This document shows, piece after piece, positions 16,552 through 26,814 of a DNA stretch of 64,000 bases. How positions within the stretch are numbered: the first letter of the stretch is position 1; every line of letters begins with the position of its first letter. The DNA is from Paenibacillus larvae subsp. larvae. GTDB lineage: Bacteria; Bacillota; Bacilli; Paenibacillales; NBRC-103111. The position numbers and the translations under genes were made by a program. The stretch covers positions 2,655,001 through 2,719,000 of the forward strand of contig NZ_CP019687.1 of the NCBI RefSeq assembly GCF_002003265.1. The letters are read 5' to 3'. Below the pieces are notes generated by a model. The model saw only the letters and a program-made list of their open reading frames with translations. It was not told where the DNA came from and searched no databases.

Positions 16552-17577
16552 ATGAGAAGATTAATAAAGACCCTTATGTTGTTGATGGGCCTCTTTATCC
16601 TTGGTTCCGCAAGTTTGTACTCTTATAACTTATACTCGGCAGCAAGCGCATTCTCCAAAAATAAATTTGCCGGTGACGATGAGTATTCTCCTCCAGCCTG
16701 GGAAGGAAAAGAAAGAGTCAATATTCTGCTGCTGGGCGGAGACTCCCGCGGACAAAAGGAAGAGGACCAAACGAATCAGCGCTCCGATTCCATGATGATA
16801 GCATCCATTGACCCTGTAACTAAAAAAGCTTCCCTTCTATCCGTTTTGCGTGATACCTATGTAGATATTCCAGGGAAGAATCGGCAGGACCGGATTAACG
16901 CGGCCTTTGCAGCCGGAGGTCCGAAACTGGCGATGAAAACCGTCAGCGAACTACTGAACATCCCGATTCAGTACTATATATATACGGACTTTAAAGGCTT
17001 CATTAATGTAGTGGATTCTATTGGCGGCATAGATCTGGATGTCGAAAAAGATATGGATTATACAGACTCGGGCGACGGCCATGAATTTGATATTCATCTG
17101 AAAAAAGGCATGCAGCATATGGACGGGAAAACGGCTCTCCAATATGTCCGCTTCCGCCACGTTGCCCAGTCTGACTTTGCCCGTTCCGAACGGCAACGCA
17201 AGTTCCTGACGGAAATCGCTAAAAAAATGCAGACGACAAGCTCTTTAAAGAAACTGCCTGATATTGTCCGGGACATAGAGCCGTACATTGATACGAATCT
17301 GAATATTATGGATATGATCAAGCTTGCTACTCTAGGTTTTCAAGTCCAGACTTCCGATCTGCCAACCACACAGATTCCTCCAAATGAACTGCTTGTGGAG
17401 AAACGGATTAATGGAGCCCAGGTTTTGACTACTGATAAGATCAAACTAAGAAAATATGTGCGCGATTTTATGAACGGCACTGCAGATTCCGGCTCATCCT
17501 CCAAGGATGCCGGCAGCAGTTCCGGCAATACAAATAAAACCGGTACAGGCGGAAACAAGTCGAATACGAAGAAATAA
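16552..17577 (+). CDS. LytR-CpsA-Psr (LCP) cell-wall ligase
   Basis: Protein of 341 residues that probably transfers glycopolymers such as teichoic acid from undecaprenyl carriers to peptidoglycan. One N-terminal membrane helix (about 7-27), then an extracellular LCP domain: ILLLGGDSRG, SDSMMIASIDP, LSVLRDTYVDIP, INAAF and YVRFRH, including the conserved Asp and Arg residues that bind the pyrophosphate. The C-terminal tail is a Ser/Gly/Asn/Lys-rich low-complexity stretch. ATG follows GAAAGGAAA. Monocistronic with a short terminator. Confidence 0.92.
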   Translation: MRRLIKTLMLLMGLFILGSASLYSYNLYSAASAFSKNKFAGDDEYSPPAWEGKERVNILLLGGDSRGQKEEDQTNQRSDSMMIASIDPVTKKASLLSVLRDTYVDIPGKNRQDRINAAFAAGGPKLAMKTVSELLNIPIQYYIYTDFKGFINVVDSIGGIDLDVEKDMDYTDSGDGHEFDIHLKKGMQHMDGKTALQYVRFRHVAQSDFARSERQRKFLTEIAKKMQTTSSLKKLPDIVRDIEPYIDTNLNIMDMIKLATLGFQVQTSDLPTTQIPPNELLVEKRINGAQVLTTDKIKLRKYVRDFMNGTADSGSSSKDAGSSSGNTNKTGTGGNKSNTKK

Positions 17578-17582
17578 ATAAC

Positions 17583-17608
17583 GTAGGGATATTTCGTCCC
17601 TACTTTTC
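17583..17608 (+). terminator. LCP gene terminator
   Basis: GTAGGGA-loop-TCCCTAC followed by TTTTCC. Confidence 0.75.
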
Positions 17609-17668
17609 CATTGCTATATTAATAAGAAAAAAATATGCCAGTTTATTCATAAAGGAGATCATTCAAAA

Positions 17669-18982
17669 ATGCCACGTATCCAATCTGAACAGATCTATGA
17701 ACAAGCCCTTCAACATATTGTGGGGGGTGTTAACAGCCCTTCCCGTTCGTTTATGGCTGTAGGCGGGGGTGCCCCGGTATTTATGAAACGCGCGGAAGGA
17801 GCGTATTTCTGGGACGTAGACGGGAACCGGTACATTGATTATCTAGCCGCCTATGGACCGATTATTACCGGGCATGCCCATCACCATGTAACGGAAGCGA
17901 TCTGCAACACGGCCCGCAACGGAACCCTCTACGGGACTCCGACAGAACTTGAGATCACGTTCAGCAGGATGCTCAAAGAAGCTATTCCGTCAATGGATAA
18001 GGTACGGTTTGTCAACTCAGGTACGGAAGCTGTGATGACTACGATCCGTGTGGCCCGTGCATTCACCGGAAGAACCAAGATTATCAAGTTTGCCGGCTGT
18101 TACCACGGCCATTCCGACCTCGTGCTTGTAGCAGCAGGATCGGGACCTTCCACTCTCGGGACCCCGGACAGCGCAGGGGTACCCTCTACCATCGCCCAGG
18201 AGGTTATCACGGTATCGTTCAATGACGTGGCGGCATTAAAAGCAGCCTTGGAACGTTGGGGTGAAGACGTGGCTGCCGTCATGGTCGAACCCATCGTCGG
18301 CAACTTTGGCATGGTCATGCCGAAACCCGGCTTCCTCGAAGGCCTGTGTAAAGCCGCCAGGGAGAACGGCTCTCTCGTCATCTATGACGAGGTTATCACG
18401 GGCTTCCGTTTCCATTACGGAGCTGCTCAAAACTATAGTAGCCTCGGTAACCGCGAGGCCATCGAACCAGACCTTACAGCCCTGGGCAAAATCATCGGCG
18501 GAGGACTGCCGATTGGAGCTTATGGCGGCCGTAAGGAGATTATGGAGCAGGTCGCCCCACTGGGACCTGCTTACCAGGCCGGCACGATGGCGGGAAATCC
18601 AGCTTCCATCTCAGCCGGCATCGCCTGCCTGGAAGTGCTGCGGCAGCCTGGTACCTATGAAAAGATGGACCGTCTTGCTGCTGTCCTGACGAGTGGACTG
18701 GCTGAATCCGCCAGGCGCCATGGCATACCGCTCACCATCAACCGTATTGCAGGTGCTTTCTCCACTCATTTCTGCAGCCATCCGGTAACGAATTATGAAG
18801 AAGCTCAGGATACAGACAGCGAACAGTTCGCCAAGTTCTTCCGTCTTATGCTGGATCAGGGTATTAACCTCGCTCCGTCCAAGTATGAAGCATGGTTTCT
18901 GACAACGGCTCACACCGAGGAAGATATATCGGCGACCTTGGAAGCCGGAGAAAAAGCTTTTACCGAAATGGCCCGTGCCTAA
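17669..18982 (+). CDS. hemL: glutamate-1-semialdehyde 2,1-aminomutase
   Basis: PLP enzyme that turns glutamate-1-semialdehyde into 5-aminolevulinate in the C5 heme pathway. At 437 residues it is the usual length. Seen are [64 protein letters not shown] and the PLP Lys in [19 protein letters not shown] follows AAAGGAGATC. It stands alone, away from hemAXCDB, which suggests the second, GsaB-like paralogue found in Bacillales; this is inference. Confidence 0.92.
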   Translation: MPRIQSEQIYEQALQHIVGGVNSPSRSFMAVGGGAPVFMKRAEGAYFWDVDGNRYIDYLAAYGPIITGHAHHHVTEAICNTARNGTLYGTPTELEITFSRMLKEAIPSMDKVRFVNSGTEAVMTTIRVARAFTGRTKIIKFAGCYHGHSDLVLVAAGSGPSTLGTPDSAGVPSTIAQEVITVSFNDVAALKAALERWGEDVAAVMVEPIVGNFGMVMPKPGFLEGLCKAARENGSLVIYDEVITGFRFHYGAAQNYSSLGNREAIEPDLTALGKIIGGGLPIGAYGGRKEIMEQVAPLGPAYQAGTMAGNPASISAGIACLEVLRQPGTYEKMDRLAAVLTSGLAESARRHGIPLTINRIAGAFSTHFCSHPVTNYEEAQDTDSEQFAKFFRLMLDQGINLAPSKYEAWFLTTAHTEEDISATLEAGEKAFTEMARA

Positions 18983-19038
18983 AAACCAAAACCGCATTGA
19001 AACTTTTTTATGGCGTGATCAAAATATTTTATCCAAAA

Positions 19039-19080
19039 CACGAACTATGAGTCTTATCAGACCATAGTTCGTTCCATTTT
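19039..19080 (+). terminator. hemL terminator
   Basis: ACGAACTATG...CATAGTTCGT with internal GTCT/AGAC pairing, followed by TCCATTTTAG; the U-tract is weak. Confidence 0.6.
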
Positions 19081-19082
19081 AG

Positions 19083-19507
19083 TCCGAAAACAGTGGTTAT
19101 GGGAACACTCCGCCAGTTTTGAATTTATGTAATAACATCAGCGTGTTCATGACATTTTTTCTTTTTCCTTCCTATTGTCGGTCCGAATAATTCATGGTAT
19201 TCTATTCTTACTTTACCCACTTAAAGTTATGTCTTATATAGCTGCCGTTCACGGTTAATTGTGTTTTAATCAGCAGCTTAGGCTGGAGTATATAAACATT
19301 CTTTAATGGTTTAATGCACATTAGTCTGTCGGTAGAAAGCTAAGTCTTGGTGAATTCATAAGCATGTTCAGTTATGGACTTGTTTTCCCAAAACGGAAGT
19401 GCATTTTTATTCACTACTGTGCATGTATATTTTCTTTCGGCAGATCTCCGTGCTTCCTCATGAAAAACCTAAACAGGAGGTGAAGGTCAGAGTAACTGGC
19501 CATACCT
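19083..19507. other. 425-bp leader region of glutamate synthase
   Basis: No gene recognised. A strong GGAGGTGA at 19475-19482 is 25 bases from the gltB ATG and instead follows a seven-codon frame (ATGAAAAACCTAAACAGG then AGG TGA). No T-box, TnrA or GltC-type box was evident. AT-rich stretches at 19180-19300 may hold the promoter. Confidence 0.4.
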
Positions 19508-22500
19508 ATGAACCAAGCTATGCGAAACGAAGGTCGCTTTCAGCAGCTGCTCCTGACAGAGCACGACAGCTGCGGAATTGTCTGTGTAATCGAGAAAGAC
19601 GGTCACCCTTCCCGTGACAATATTCAACGTACGATTGATGCCCTGGTTAAGATGGAACACCGTTCCGGGTTTATCAATGGTGAGGGTGACGGATGCGGAA
19701 TTTTGACTGATATCCCGCGCGCCCTCTGGCAATCCAAACTGGAAAAAGCCGGACTTGACGGAAAGCTGGCTTATGACGAACGGTTTTCCATTGCCCATAT
19801 TTTTGTTCCGCGCCTGGGTGAACTGAGTCCTGACGAGATTCAAAACGAGGTAAGATCCCTGTTCACCTCCATGGAAGTCTCCATTCTGCTGGAACAGGAA
19901 AATGAAGTGGATAACAGCGTACTCGGCCCCAACGGCCTCAATGACGAACCCATCTTCTGGCAGATTGCCTCCCTATGCAGCAAAGCCGAAATTCACGTAC
20001 CGGACCATCTGTTTGAGGTTCATATTGCCATCGAGGAGAAAGTGCCCGTTCACGTCGCCTCCTTCAGCAACGTAACAGCCGCCTACAAAGTGATGGGAGT
20101 CGCCAGCATCCTGCCAAAATATTTCAATGATACCCGTAATCCGTTATTTGCCTCCCAAGTCACGATCGGACATAACCGTTATTCTACCAATACACTCTCA
20201 AGCTTTTTCCGGGTGCAGCCTTTTTCATTGCTCGGCCATAACGGAGAGATTAATACCGTAAAAAAAATGCGCTATGAAGCGGAAATGATCGGCGTTCCCC
20301 TGGTAGAAGGCGGAAGCGATTCCCAGGATATGAACCGTACGATTGAAACCTTTATTCACCGCTTTGGGATGAGTTTATTTGAAACAATGGAACTTGTTTT
20401 CCCTCCTATTATTCATGAGATGAAATTGTTTAAACCTGAGCTGCAGGATTTGTACGTTTACTACCGTCAAATCTGGGGTCATTATGCACAGGGGCCGGCC
20501 GGCATTGTTTCCCGGTACGGGGATGAATGTATATTCAGTGTTGATGCGTTAGGGTTGCGTCCCGTCTGGATGGTAGAAACAGGGAAATCTCTGTACTTTT
20601 CCTCCGAGCAGGGGATCGTTCAAGTTGGGGAAATGGTGGCGGAACCCAAACCCATCGCCCCCGGGGAGAAGGTCGGTGTAAGGCTTCATCCTGGTGCTCC
20701 TATTGAGGTCATTCCCTATGAGCAAGTCCAGGCTCTAGTCTATGAACGGACTACATCAAGAGTCAATGTATCCGGCATGCGCCGGCACCTGGAAGGCGGA
20801 GAATTCGAAAAAGCCGAAGAAAGCATCCCGGACCTTACCATCACGGATTCCCTCTACAGCTCATTCGGTTGGGACCGGGAAGGCATTCAGATGATCGAAA
20901 CCATGTCTGAAACAGGGGCGGAACCAATACGTTCTTTGGGTCATGACGGACCGCTGGCTGCTATTCACTGGGAACGCCAAAACATTCCCGATTTCATTAA
21001 GGAAAGTGTAGCGGTCGTAACAAACCCGGCCATTGACCGGGACCGGGAAACCGAACATTTCTCTACAAGAGTTGTAATGGGCCCCCGGCCTTCCATTGGA
21101 AACGTGGATGACCGCTACCGGGTCGAACTACTCACTCCCCTTCTGCTTGAGGGTTCCAATGGCCATGAAAGCCTGAGCAAGCTGGGTCAGCCCTCCCTGG
21201 AAGACTTGATTCAATCCTTTAAGGAAAAGGACCCCGGTTCCGTGAATCTGTTACCCCTTACTTTCAAAAAAGGTACTTCCATTGTAGAGGCTTTGGAACG
21301 TTTGGCTGAAGAGGCGGTACAGCTTGTTAGCGGGGGCACCTCCCTTCTGATTCTGGACGACAGCGAGTCCCATCAGAATGATAATCTGTGGCTCGACCCT
21401 CATTTGGCCGTGTCCAAGTTGGATATCGCTCTGCGCAGTCAAAAGCTCGCATTTGGAGATAACCTGCGCCGGCATGTGTCCCTGGTTCTGCGTTCTGCAG
21501 CGGTCCGTAACCTGCATGATATCATTGTAGCCTGCGGTCTCGGTGTAGATGCGGTATCACCGTATCTGCTTTTTGTCACAGCATCCGCCGAGGAAGGACC
21601 GGCTGCAGCCCATAAAGTATACTCGGCCTTAACCAAAGGAATTGAGAAAGTAATTTCGACAATAGGCACGCATGAACTGCGCGGATATACCCGCTTCTTC
21701 TCATCAATCGGCCTGAAACCGGAAATTGCCGAAGTATTGGATATTATAAATTATCTGGGCAGTAAAACAGCCGGCACAGGATTTGCCTCCCTGGAAGAGC
21801 AGGCAGAAGCCAGATATGCTGATTTTACCAATACCAAAGCAAAGGCGGCCCGTAACTTCCATTTCTTTAACCGGATGTGGAAGGCGCTCGGGGAAGCGGC
21901 ATCCGGAACGGCTCCTTATGAAAACTACCGCGACAAGCTGGCGGAGGAAGAAGCCAAAAATCCGATTTCCATTCGTCATCTTGCCGCCTTTGAAGAAGGC
22001 CGGAATTCGATTGATCCGTCCCTTGTCGATATCTCGGTCGGCGACCACGATCTTCCTATGCTGATCTCCTCCATGTCATTCGGCTCCCAGAACGAGACAG
22101 CTTTCCGTGCCTATGCGGAAGCCGGGGAGCGCTTGAACATGGTAACAATGAACGGAGAAGGCGGAGAAATTAAAGACATGCTGGGCAATTACAAGAGGAC
22201 CCGTGGGGCTCAGGTAGCTTCCGGACGTTTCGGGGTCAATGTTGAATTAGCCAATGCCGTGGCTTTCCTTGAAATTAAAATCGGCCAGGGGGCCAAGCCT
22301 GGAGAAGGCGGGCATTTACCGGGTTCCAAGGTTACGGCCAAAGTGGCGGCGGCCCGGAATGCCACTATCGGTTCCGATTTGATCTCGCCGTCCAACAACC
22401 ATGATATTTATTCGATTGAAGACTTGGCCCAGATCATCTCCGAGCTGAAAGAAGCAAGCGGCCGGAAAGCCAAGATCATTGTGAAAGTTCCTGTCGTTCC

Positions 22501-24034
22501 GGGAATCGGCACTATCGCAGTAGGCGTTGCCAAAGCGGGCGCTGACGTCATCACGCTTTCCGGTTTCGATGGAGGTACAGGAGCCGCGCGTATTCATTCC
22601 TTGACTCATGTAGGATTGCTGACAGAGATCGGAACAAAACTGGCCCATGTGGCCCTAATTGAGGCAGGTCTGCGGCATAAAATTGAGATCTGGTCGGATG
22701 GCGGAATGAAATCCGGCGCCGATGTATTGAAGATGATCCTACTTGGCGCAAACCGCTGCGGATTCGGCAGTCTGGCCATGCAGGCCATAGGTTGTACTGC
22801 ATGCCGGGGTTGTCATCTCGATACTTGTCATGTGGGAATCGCGACGCAAATAGACTCCTTGGAGGAAGCAGAAGAAAAAGGACTCCGCCGTTTTGTTCCC
22901 CGCAAATATGATAAAGCTGTTGACGGGCTTGTCCGCCTGTTTGGCGCCATGGGGGAAGAAATCAGGAAAATAACGGCGGATCTGGGCTTTACCCGCACAC
23001 AGGATCTGGTAGGACGCTCCGATCTGTTGAAACAAGTCCGCCAATTGGACCGTTTGGATCTCAGCGATATTCTTCGTCCGGCACCGGTTGAATTCATTAA
23101 TCCGGCCCAAGCGGTAGAAGAGGCTGCGGTAGCATCCTCTGACATCAAGATCGCTGCAGGTGCCGAAGGCCAGGAATTTTTCCCGGATACGCTATCCTTG
23201 GATGCCCCTATCCAGCGCATCTGGTCTAGGGTAAATGCCGAATCCCGTATTCTGGGCAGCCGATACGCCAGCCACCGGGTAAGAAACCGCTTCGATGGTT
23301 CCTACGACTTATTACCGGAAGTCTCCCTGCGGCTGGTTGACGGTTCCGTTCCGGGTAACGGTCTTGGTGCCTTCAATTCCCGCGGCCTGAACATTACCGT
23401 TCAGGGAGGTGCTGAAGACGGCGTCGGCAAAATGGCATTTGGCGGCAAAGTATCTGTACTGAAATCACCTGACCGGCATGGCAGGTTCATTAACGGCAGT
23501 GTAGGCAAATCCTTTGGGTACGGAGCCCAGAAAGGTTTATTCCTGATACAAGGGAACGCCGATACCCGCGCCTGTATCCGTTTCTCCGGGGCAGACGTTG
23601 TCTTTGGAGGAGAAGTTACCGAACCGCTCCGCGATGAACTCGGCTGCCTTGCAGGGCGTGCTAATCTTAAAGGCTTTGCCTTCGAATATATGACAAACGG
23701 CCGTGCAGTTGTACTTGGTGATCCCGGACCGTGGATTTGTGCCGGTATGACAGGCGGAGTAATCTATCAACGTATTCAGCCTGAACTTGGCTTGGACGAA
23801 GCGGCTATTCAGCGCCGTATTGCCAAAGGGGCCAAGGTCCGGATAGAAGCACTGGGTGAGAAAGGTGAACAGGACCTAAAGGAACTGCTCGGCGCTTACC
23901 GCAATGAACTTGCCGAAAGCGGCCAGAGTCAAGCCGTGGCGAAGATTGACGGACTTCTTTCTAATCTTGGTTCCAACTTTATTCGTATCGCCCCTGCCCG
24001 TCTCCAGGCAGATCAGTCTGTAGCAACAGAATAA
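19508..24034 (+). CDS. gltB: glutamate synthase large (alpha) subunit
   Basis: Makes two glutamate from glutamine and 2-oxoglutarate with the small subunit. At 1508 residues it is full length. The N-terminal amidotransferase begins after a 21-residue propeptide at the nucleophile Cys of HDSCGIVCVIE. A central domain follows, then the FMN/synthase domain (SSMSFGSQNETAFRAYAEAG, GEGGEIKDM, ISPSNNHDIYSIEDL, GFDGGTGAA) with the [3Fe-4S] cysteines in GCTACRGCHLDTCH, and a C-terminal GXGXG beta-helix. The gene is called gltA in Bacillus. The small-subunit gene is not adjacent. The start lacks a good ribosome binding site; ATG 19520 is an alternative. Confidence 0.97.
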   Translation: MNQAMRNEGRFQQLLLTEHDSCGIVCVIEKDGHPSRDNIQRTIDALVKMEHRSGFINGEGDGCGILTDIPRALWQSKLEKAGLDGKLAYDERFSIAHIFVPRLGELSPDEIQNEVRSLFTSMEVSILLEQENEVDNSVLGPNGLNDEPIFWQIASLCSKAEIHVPDHLFEVHIAIEEKVPVHVASFSNVTAAYKVMGVASILPKYFNDTRNPLFASQVTIGHNRYSTNTLSSFFRVQPFSLLGHNGEINTVKKMRYEAEMIGVPLVEGGSDSQDMNRTIETFIHRFGMSLFETMELVFPPIIHEMKLFKPELQDLYVYYRQIWGHYAQGPAGIVSRYGDECIFSVDALGLRPVWMVETGKSLYFSSEQGIVQVGEMVAEPKPIAPGEKVGVRLHPGAPIEVIPYEQVQALVYERTTSRVNVSGMRRHLEGGEFEKAEESIPDLTITDSLYSSFGWDREGIQMIETMSETGAEPIRSLGHDGPLAAIHWERQNIPDFIKESVAVVTNPAIDRDRETEHFSTRVVMGPRPSIGNVDDRYRVELLTPLLLEGSNGHESLSKLGQPSLEDLIQSFKEKDPGSVNLLPLTFKKGTSIVEALERLAEEAVQLVSGGTSLLILDDSESHQNDNLWLDPHLAVSKLDIALRSQKLAFGDNLRRHVSLVLRSAAVRNLHDIIVACGLGVDAVSPYLLFVTASAEEGPAAAHKVYSALTKGIEKVISTIGTHELRGYTRFFSSIGLKPEIAEVLDIINYLGSKTAGTGFASLEEQAEARYADFTNTKAKAARNFHFFNRMWKALGEAASGTAPYENYRDKLAEEEAKNPISIRHLAAFEEGRNSIDPSLVDISVGDHDLPMLISSMSFGSQNETAFRAYAEAGERLNMVTMNGEGGEIKDMLGNYKRTRGAQVASGRFGVNVELANAVAFLEIKIGQGAKPGEGGHLPGSKVTAKVAAARNATIGSDLISPSNNHDIYSIEDLAQIISELKEASGRKAKIIVKVPVVPGIGTIAVGVAKAGADVITLSGFDGGTGAARIHSLTHVGLLTEIGTKLAHVALIEAGLRHKIEIWSDGGMKSGADVLKMILLGANRCGFGSLAMQAIGCTACRGCHLDTCHVGIATQIDSLEEAEEKGLRRFVPRKYDKAVDGLVRLFGAMGEEIRKITADLGFTRTQDLVGRSDLLKQVRQLDRLDLSDILRPAPVEFINPAQAVEEAAVASSDIKIAAGAEGQEFFPDTLSLDAPIQRIWSRVNAESRILGSRYASHRVRNRFDGSYDLLPEVSLRLVDGSVPGNGLGAFNSRGLNITVQGGAEDGVGKMAFGGKVSVLKSPDRHGRFINGSVGKSFGYGAQKGLFLIQGNADTRACIRFSGADVVFGGEVTEPLRDELGCLAGRANLKGFAFEYMTNGRAVVLGDPGPWICAGMTGGVIYQRIQPELGLDEAAIQRRIAKGAKVRIEALGEKGEQDLKELLGAYRNELAESGQSQAVAKIDGLLSNLGSNFIRIAPARLQADQSVATE

Positions 24035-24037
24035 AAA

Positions 24038-24092
24038 CAAAACCCCCTCATTCCGGCCAGCCTAAAGCAATGGGACGGAATAGGGGGTTTTA
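24038..24092 (+). terminator. bidirectional terminator between gltB and bioB
   Basis: AACCCCC..ATTCCG...CGGAAT.GGGGGTTTT; the two flanking genes converge here. Confidence 0.88.
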
Positions 24093-24109
24093 GTTCTTAT
24101 TGCAGGAAC

Positions 24110-25114
24110 TTATAGCGCACAAGTTTCAATTTCAAATCCCATATCTTCCAACATCTGATAGTCCTTGGTTTGCTCTTGTCCTTTTGTTGTCAGGTAATCC
24201 CCAATAAAAATGGAATTGGCCGCATACAATCCAAGAGGCTGCAGACTGCGCAAATGTATTTCCCGTCCCCCTGCGATCCGGATTTCCTTGGTGGGACAAA
24301 CAAGACGGATTAGCGCCAGCGTTCGCAAACATTGGCGGGGATTCAACTGGGAGTGGCCTTCCAGCGGCGTCCCTTCAATGGGATTCAGGAAATTTACCGG
24401 AATAGAATCCACGTCCAGTCCCCTAAGGGCATAAGCCATGTCCAGAACGTCCTGGTCGCTTTCTTTCATGCCAATAATGACGCCTGAACAAGGAGACATT
24501 CCCGAACGTTTCACATTGTTTACAGTCTCTACCCGGTCCGAATACGTATGAGTGCTCGTAATCCGGGCATGGTTGGAACTGCTCGTATTCAGGTTATGAT
24601 TATAACGGTCTACACCTGCCGCCTGCAGCCGTGCAGCTTGTTCGTCAGACAATCTTCCCAGACAGGCACAGATTTTTAGGGGCATGGTCGCCTTGATCTC
24701 TTCGACAGCCTCAATAACCTGACCCAGTTCGCGGTTTGTCGGACCCCGGCCGCTTGCCACAATGCAATAAGTACCTACATTAAGCTTTAAAGCCTGTCTG
24801 GCCCCCTCTATAAGCACCTCTTTTTCAAGTAAAGGATATTTGGCAATAGGGGCTTTGGATACAATAGATTGCGAGCAGTATCCGCAGTCCTCAGGGCAAA
24901 GGCCGCTCTTAGCGTTGATAATCAGATTCAATTTAACTTTGTTTCCGTAAAAATGAAAACGGACCCGGTAAGCAGCATGGAGCAAAGCAAGAAGTTCTTC
25001 GTCTTTGGACCTAAGCACAGCAAGCCCTTCTTCCCTTGTCAGGCATTCTCCGCGTATCGATTTCTCCGCAAGCTCATTCCAGCAAATCGTCTTTTTTGTT
25101 ATGGTTCGCGTCAT
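24110..25114 (-). CDS. bioB: biotin synthase
   Basis: Radical SAM enzyme of 334 residues that inserts sulfur into dethiobiotin, the last biotin step. The CPEDCGYCSQS motif binds the SAM [4Fe-4S] cluster. Conserved blocks YCIVASGRGPT, YNHNLNTSS and EGTPLEG follow. Met start preceded by GGGAGGATACT. It is not clustered with other bio genes here but has a perfect BirA-type operator upstream, so biotinyl-AMP-bound BirA should repress it. Confidence 0.97.
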   Translation of the reverse strand: MTRTITKKTICWNELAEKSIRGECLTREEGLAVLRSKDEELLALLHAAYRVRFHFYGNKVKLNLIINAKSGLCPEDCGYCSQSIVSKAPIAKYPLLEKEVLIEGARQALKLNVGTYCIVASGRGPTNRELGQVIEAVEEIKATMPLKICACLGRLSDEQAARLQAAGVDRYNHNLNTSSSNHARITSTHTYSDRVETVNNVKRSGMSPCSGVIIGMKESDQDVLDMAYALRGLDVDSIPVNFLNPIEGTPLEGHSQLNPRQCLRTLALIRLVCPTKEIRIAGGREIHLRSLQPLGLYAANSIFIGDYLTTKGQEQTKDYQMLEDMGFEIETCAL

Positions 25115-25150
25115 AGTATCCTCCCAGTAAGGAAGCGGAAAACTCCCTTT

Positions 25151-25190
25151 TATATGTTAACCAATTTCTTTGAAATAAGGTTAACATATA
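25151..25190. promoter_or_regulatory. BirA operator upstream of bioB
   Basis: Perfect 12-bp inverted repeat TATATGTTAACC-N16-GGTTAACATATA. The GTTAACC/GGTTAAC halves are the known BirA binding signature in Firmicutes. Confidence 0.9.
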
Positions 25191-25234
25191 AAGTATATTA
25201 CCAGATTACTCCCTGGAGAGCTACTTGTCCGCAG

Positions 25235-25265
25235 TAAAAAAATCCTCCATTCTAAAATATGGAGG
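25235..25265 (-). terminator. terminator after the epimerase fragment
   Basis: GCCTCCATATT...AATGGAGG hairpin then ATTTTTTT on the minus strand. Confidence 0.8.
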
Positions 25266-25274
25266 CCTCTTATT

Positions 25275-25712
25275 CTATAAATAATTGTCCTGAAGCCACT
25301 TATAGCTAATGGCTACGCTTTCATCGCCGACCTTGATTTCAAATTCAAATGAATGGTTGTGATAACCAAACCCGATTCCATGCTTGGCAAGCTCTTCCCC
25401 GCTTCTAGTCAGAATACCGGCAACCTTATCCATCTGTCCTGTATTCCGGCAATCATCCCCGAGATAAGGGCAAACTACGTACCTGGTTCCGATGGTTTTG
25501 TTCATTTCGATAACCTCATCCAGAGAATCTCTCAGCATCTCTAGACTGACATGGCTGCCTACAGACTTGAGTCCGGTATCTTCCAGTACCTCTCTCAGCC
25601 CCTGAGACAATCCCCCATAACCTGCAAATTCGACACCTTCATAACCGATTTCAGCTACCTTCTTCAACGTACCGACAAAATCCTCCTCCATTACATCACG
25701 AAGCGTATACAT
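25275..25712 (-). pseudogene. fragment of a sugar phosphate isomerase/epimerase (TIM barrel)
   Basis: 145 residues of an AP-endonuclease-2/IolE-like barrel: MYTLRDVMEEDFVGTLKKVA, GYEGVEFAGYGG, VGSHVSLE, RYVVCPYLG and GFGYHNHSFEFE. The family usually has 250-290 residues and starts some ten residues earlier (KIGLQMYTLRD). There is no ribosome binding site before the ATG. After FEFE the sequence (KVGDESVAISYKWLQDNYL) no longer fits the family. So both ends are lost, with a foreign tail. It is probably not functional. Confidence 0.7.
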
Positions 25713-25740
25713 ACGGTTAAATTTTTCGTATCAATACGGG

Positions 25741-25775
25741 AAATGGCTGAGCCTTGGGTTCAGGCTCAGCCATTT
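25741..25775 (-). terminator. hairpin after the inositol monophosphatase gene
   Basis: Perfect 13-bp stem AAATGGCTGAGCC/GGCTCAGCCATTT with a nine-base loop; poor U-tract on either strand. Confidence 0.6.
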
Positions 25776-25794
25776 ATACCGATTGTTCGTGTAG

Positions 25795-26649
25795 TTAAAC
25801 GCCGGCTGGTTCATGTCGTTTCAGCATGTCCAAAAGCTCGTCATGAATATGCCCGTTCGTGGCTGCAACATGACGGGTTCCCAAATGATAAGGACGGCCT
25901 TCCGTATCCGTCACTTTTCCGCCGGATTCTTGTACAAGCAGAACGCCTGCTGCCAAATCCCAGACATTCAGGCCAACTTCCCAATAACCGCTTAAACGCC
26001 CGGCTGCTACATAGGCCAGATGCAAAGCAGCCGATCCTCCTGCCCGGATATTTCTTACTTTCGGAACGAGTGCATTTAGAGCAGCCATATTAGTGGAGAG
26101 ATTGACATCCCGGTCAGTTGGAAATCCGGTAGCCAGCAGACTTTCATCCAAAACCTTTTCTTCGGAAACCTTGGTAGTGACTCCCCGTACATAGGCTCCT
26201 TTTCCCTTCTCCCCGACAAATATTTCATCCCGTGAAGGATCATATACTACTCCCACGATTACTTCTCCCTTATGGGCAAGTGCAATTGAAATCGAGAAAA
26301 AAGGAAAACCGTGAATATAATTGGTCGTACCGTCAATCGGGTCCACAATCCATAAATACTCTGCATCTTTGTAATCCCGGAGAGCTTTGGCGGAGGTCTC
26401 CGGTCCCGGTTCTACTCCTTCTTCTCCCAAAAAGGAGTGATGGGGAAAATGGGTCATGATCAGATTGCGGATAAGAGTCTCTGCCCCCTTGTCCACCTCT
26501 GTGACCAGATCACGTGAGGAACTTTTTTTATGGATGTGACGGATATCTCCAAGTTTACTTTTAATCCATTCTCCTGCTTTGGCTGCACAATTGACTGCAA
26601 CCGCCGTGAAGTTTTTTCCGCCAACGCGGAATACTTCCTCTTTGCTCAT
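25795..26649 (-). CDS. suhB: inositol monophosphatase family protein
   Basis: Mg-dependent, Li-sensitive type phosphatase of 284 residues acting on inositol phosphates or related sugar phosphates. Metal and substrate motifs: GEEG, LWIVDPIDGTTNYIHGFP and NVWDLAAGVLLVQESGG. The frame opens upstream to 26724, but the ATG at 26649 gives the family N-terminus; its ribosome binding site is weak (AGAGTTGAT). Single gene; the symbol is by family only, the physiological substrate is not shown. Confidence 0.88.
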   Translation of the reverse strand: MSKEEVFRVGGKNFTAVAVNCAAKAGEWIKSKLGDIRHIHKKSSSRDLVTEVDKGAETLIRNLIMTHFPHHSFLGEEGVEPGPETSAKALRDYKDAEYLWIVDPIDGTTNYIHGFPFFSISIALAHKGEVIVGVVYDPSRDEIFVGEKGKGAYVRGVTTKVSEEKVLDESLLATGFPTDRDVNLSTNMAALNALVPKVRNIRAGGSAALHLAYVAAGRLSGYWEVGLNVWDLAAGVLLVQESGGKVTDTEGRPYHLGTRHVAATNGHIHDELLDMLKRHEPAGV

Positions 26650-26814
26650 GTCTATCAACTCTTTTCTTCTATTTATCAGTACTAGTATAGTAAATTTCGG
26701 CCAGGAGATGCTACATGACTTCACCCAAAGTTCGTCATAGTAACGTACAATTCTGTTAACTCTGACCGTTCTCTGTCCTATTACCCTCCTCTATTAACCT
26801 GACTGGGAAATAGA

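Noticed and set aside
19083..19507. T-box or amino-acid riboswitch before glutamate synthase
   Set aside because: No AGGGTGG-type T-box sequence and no terminator/antiterminator pair was found.
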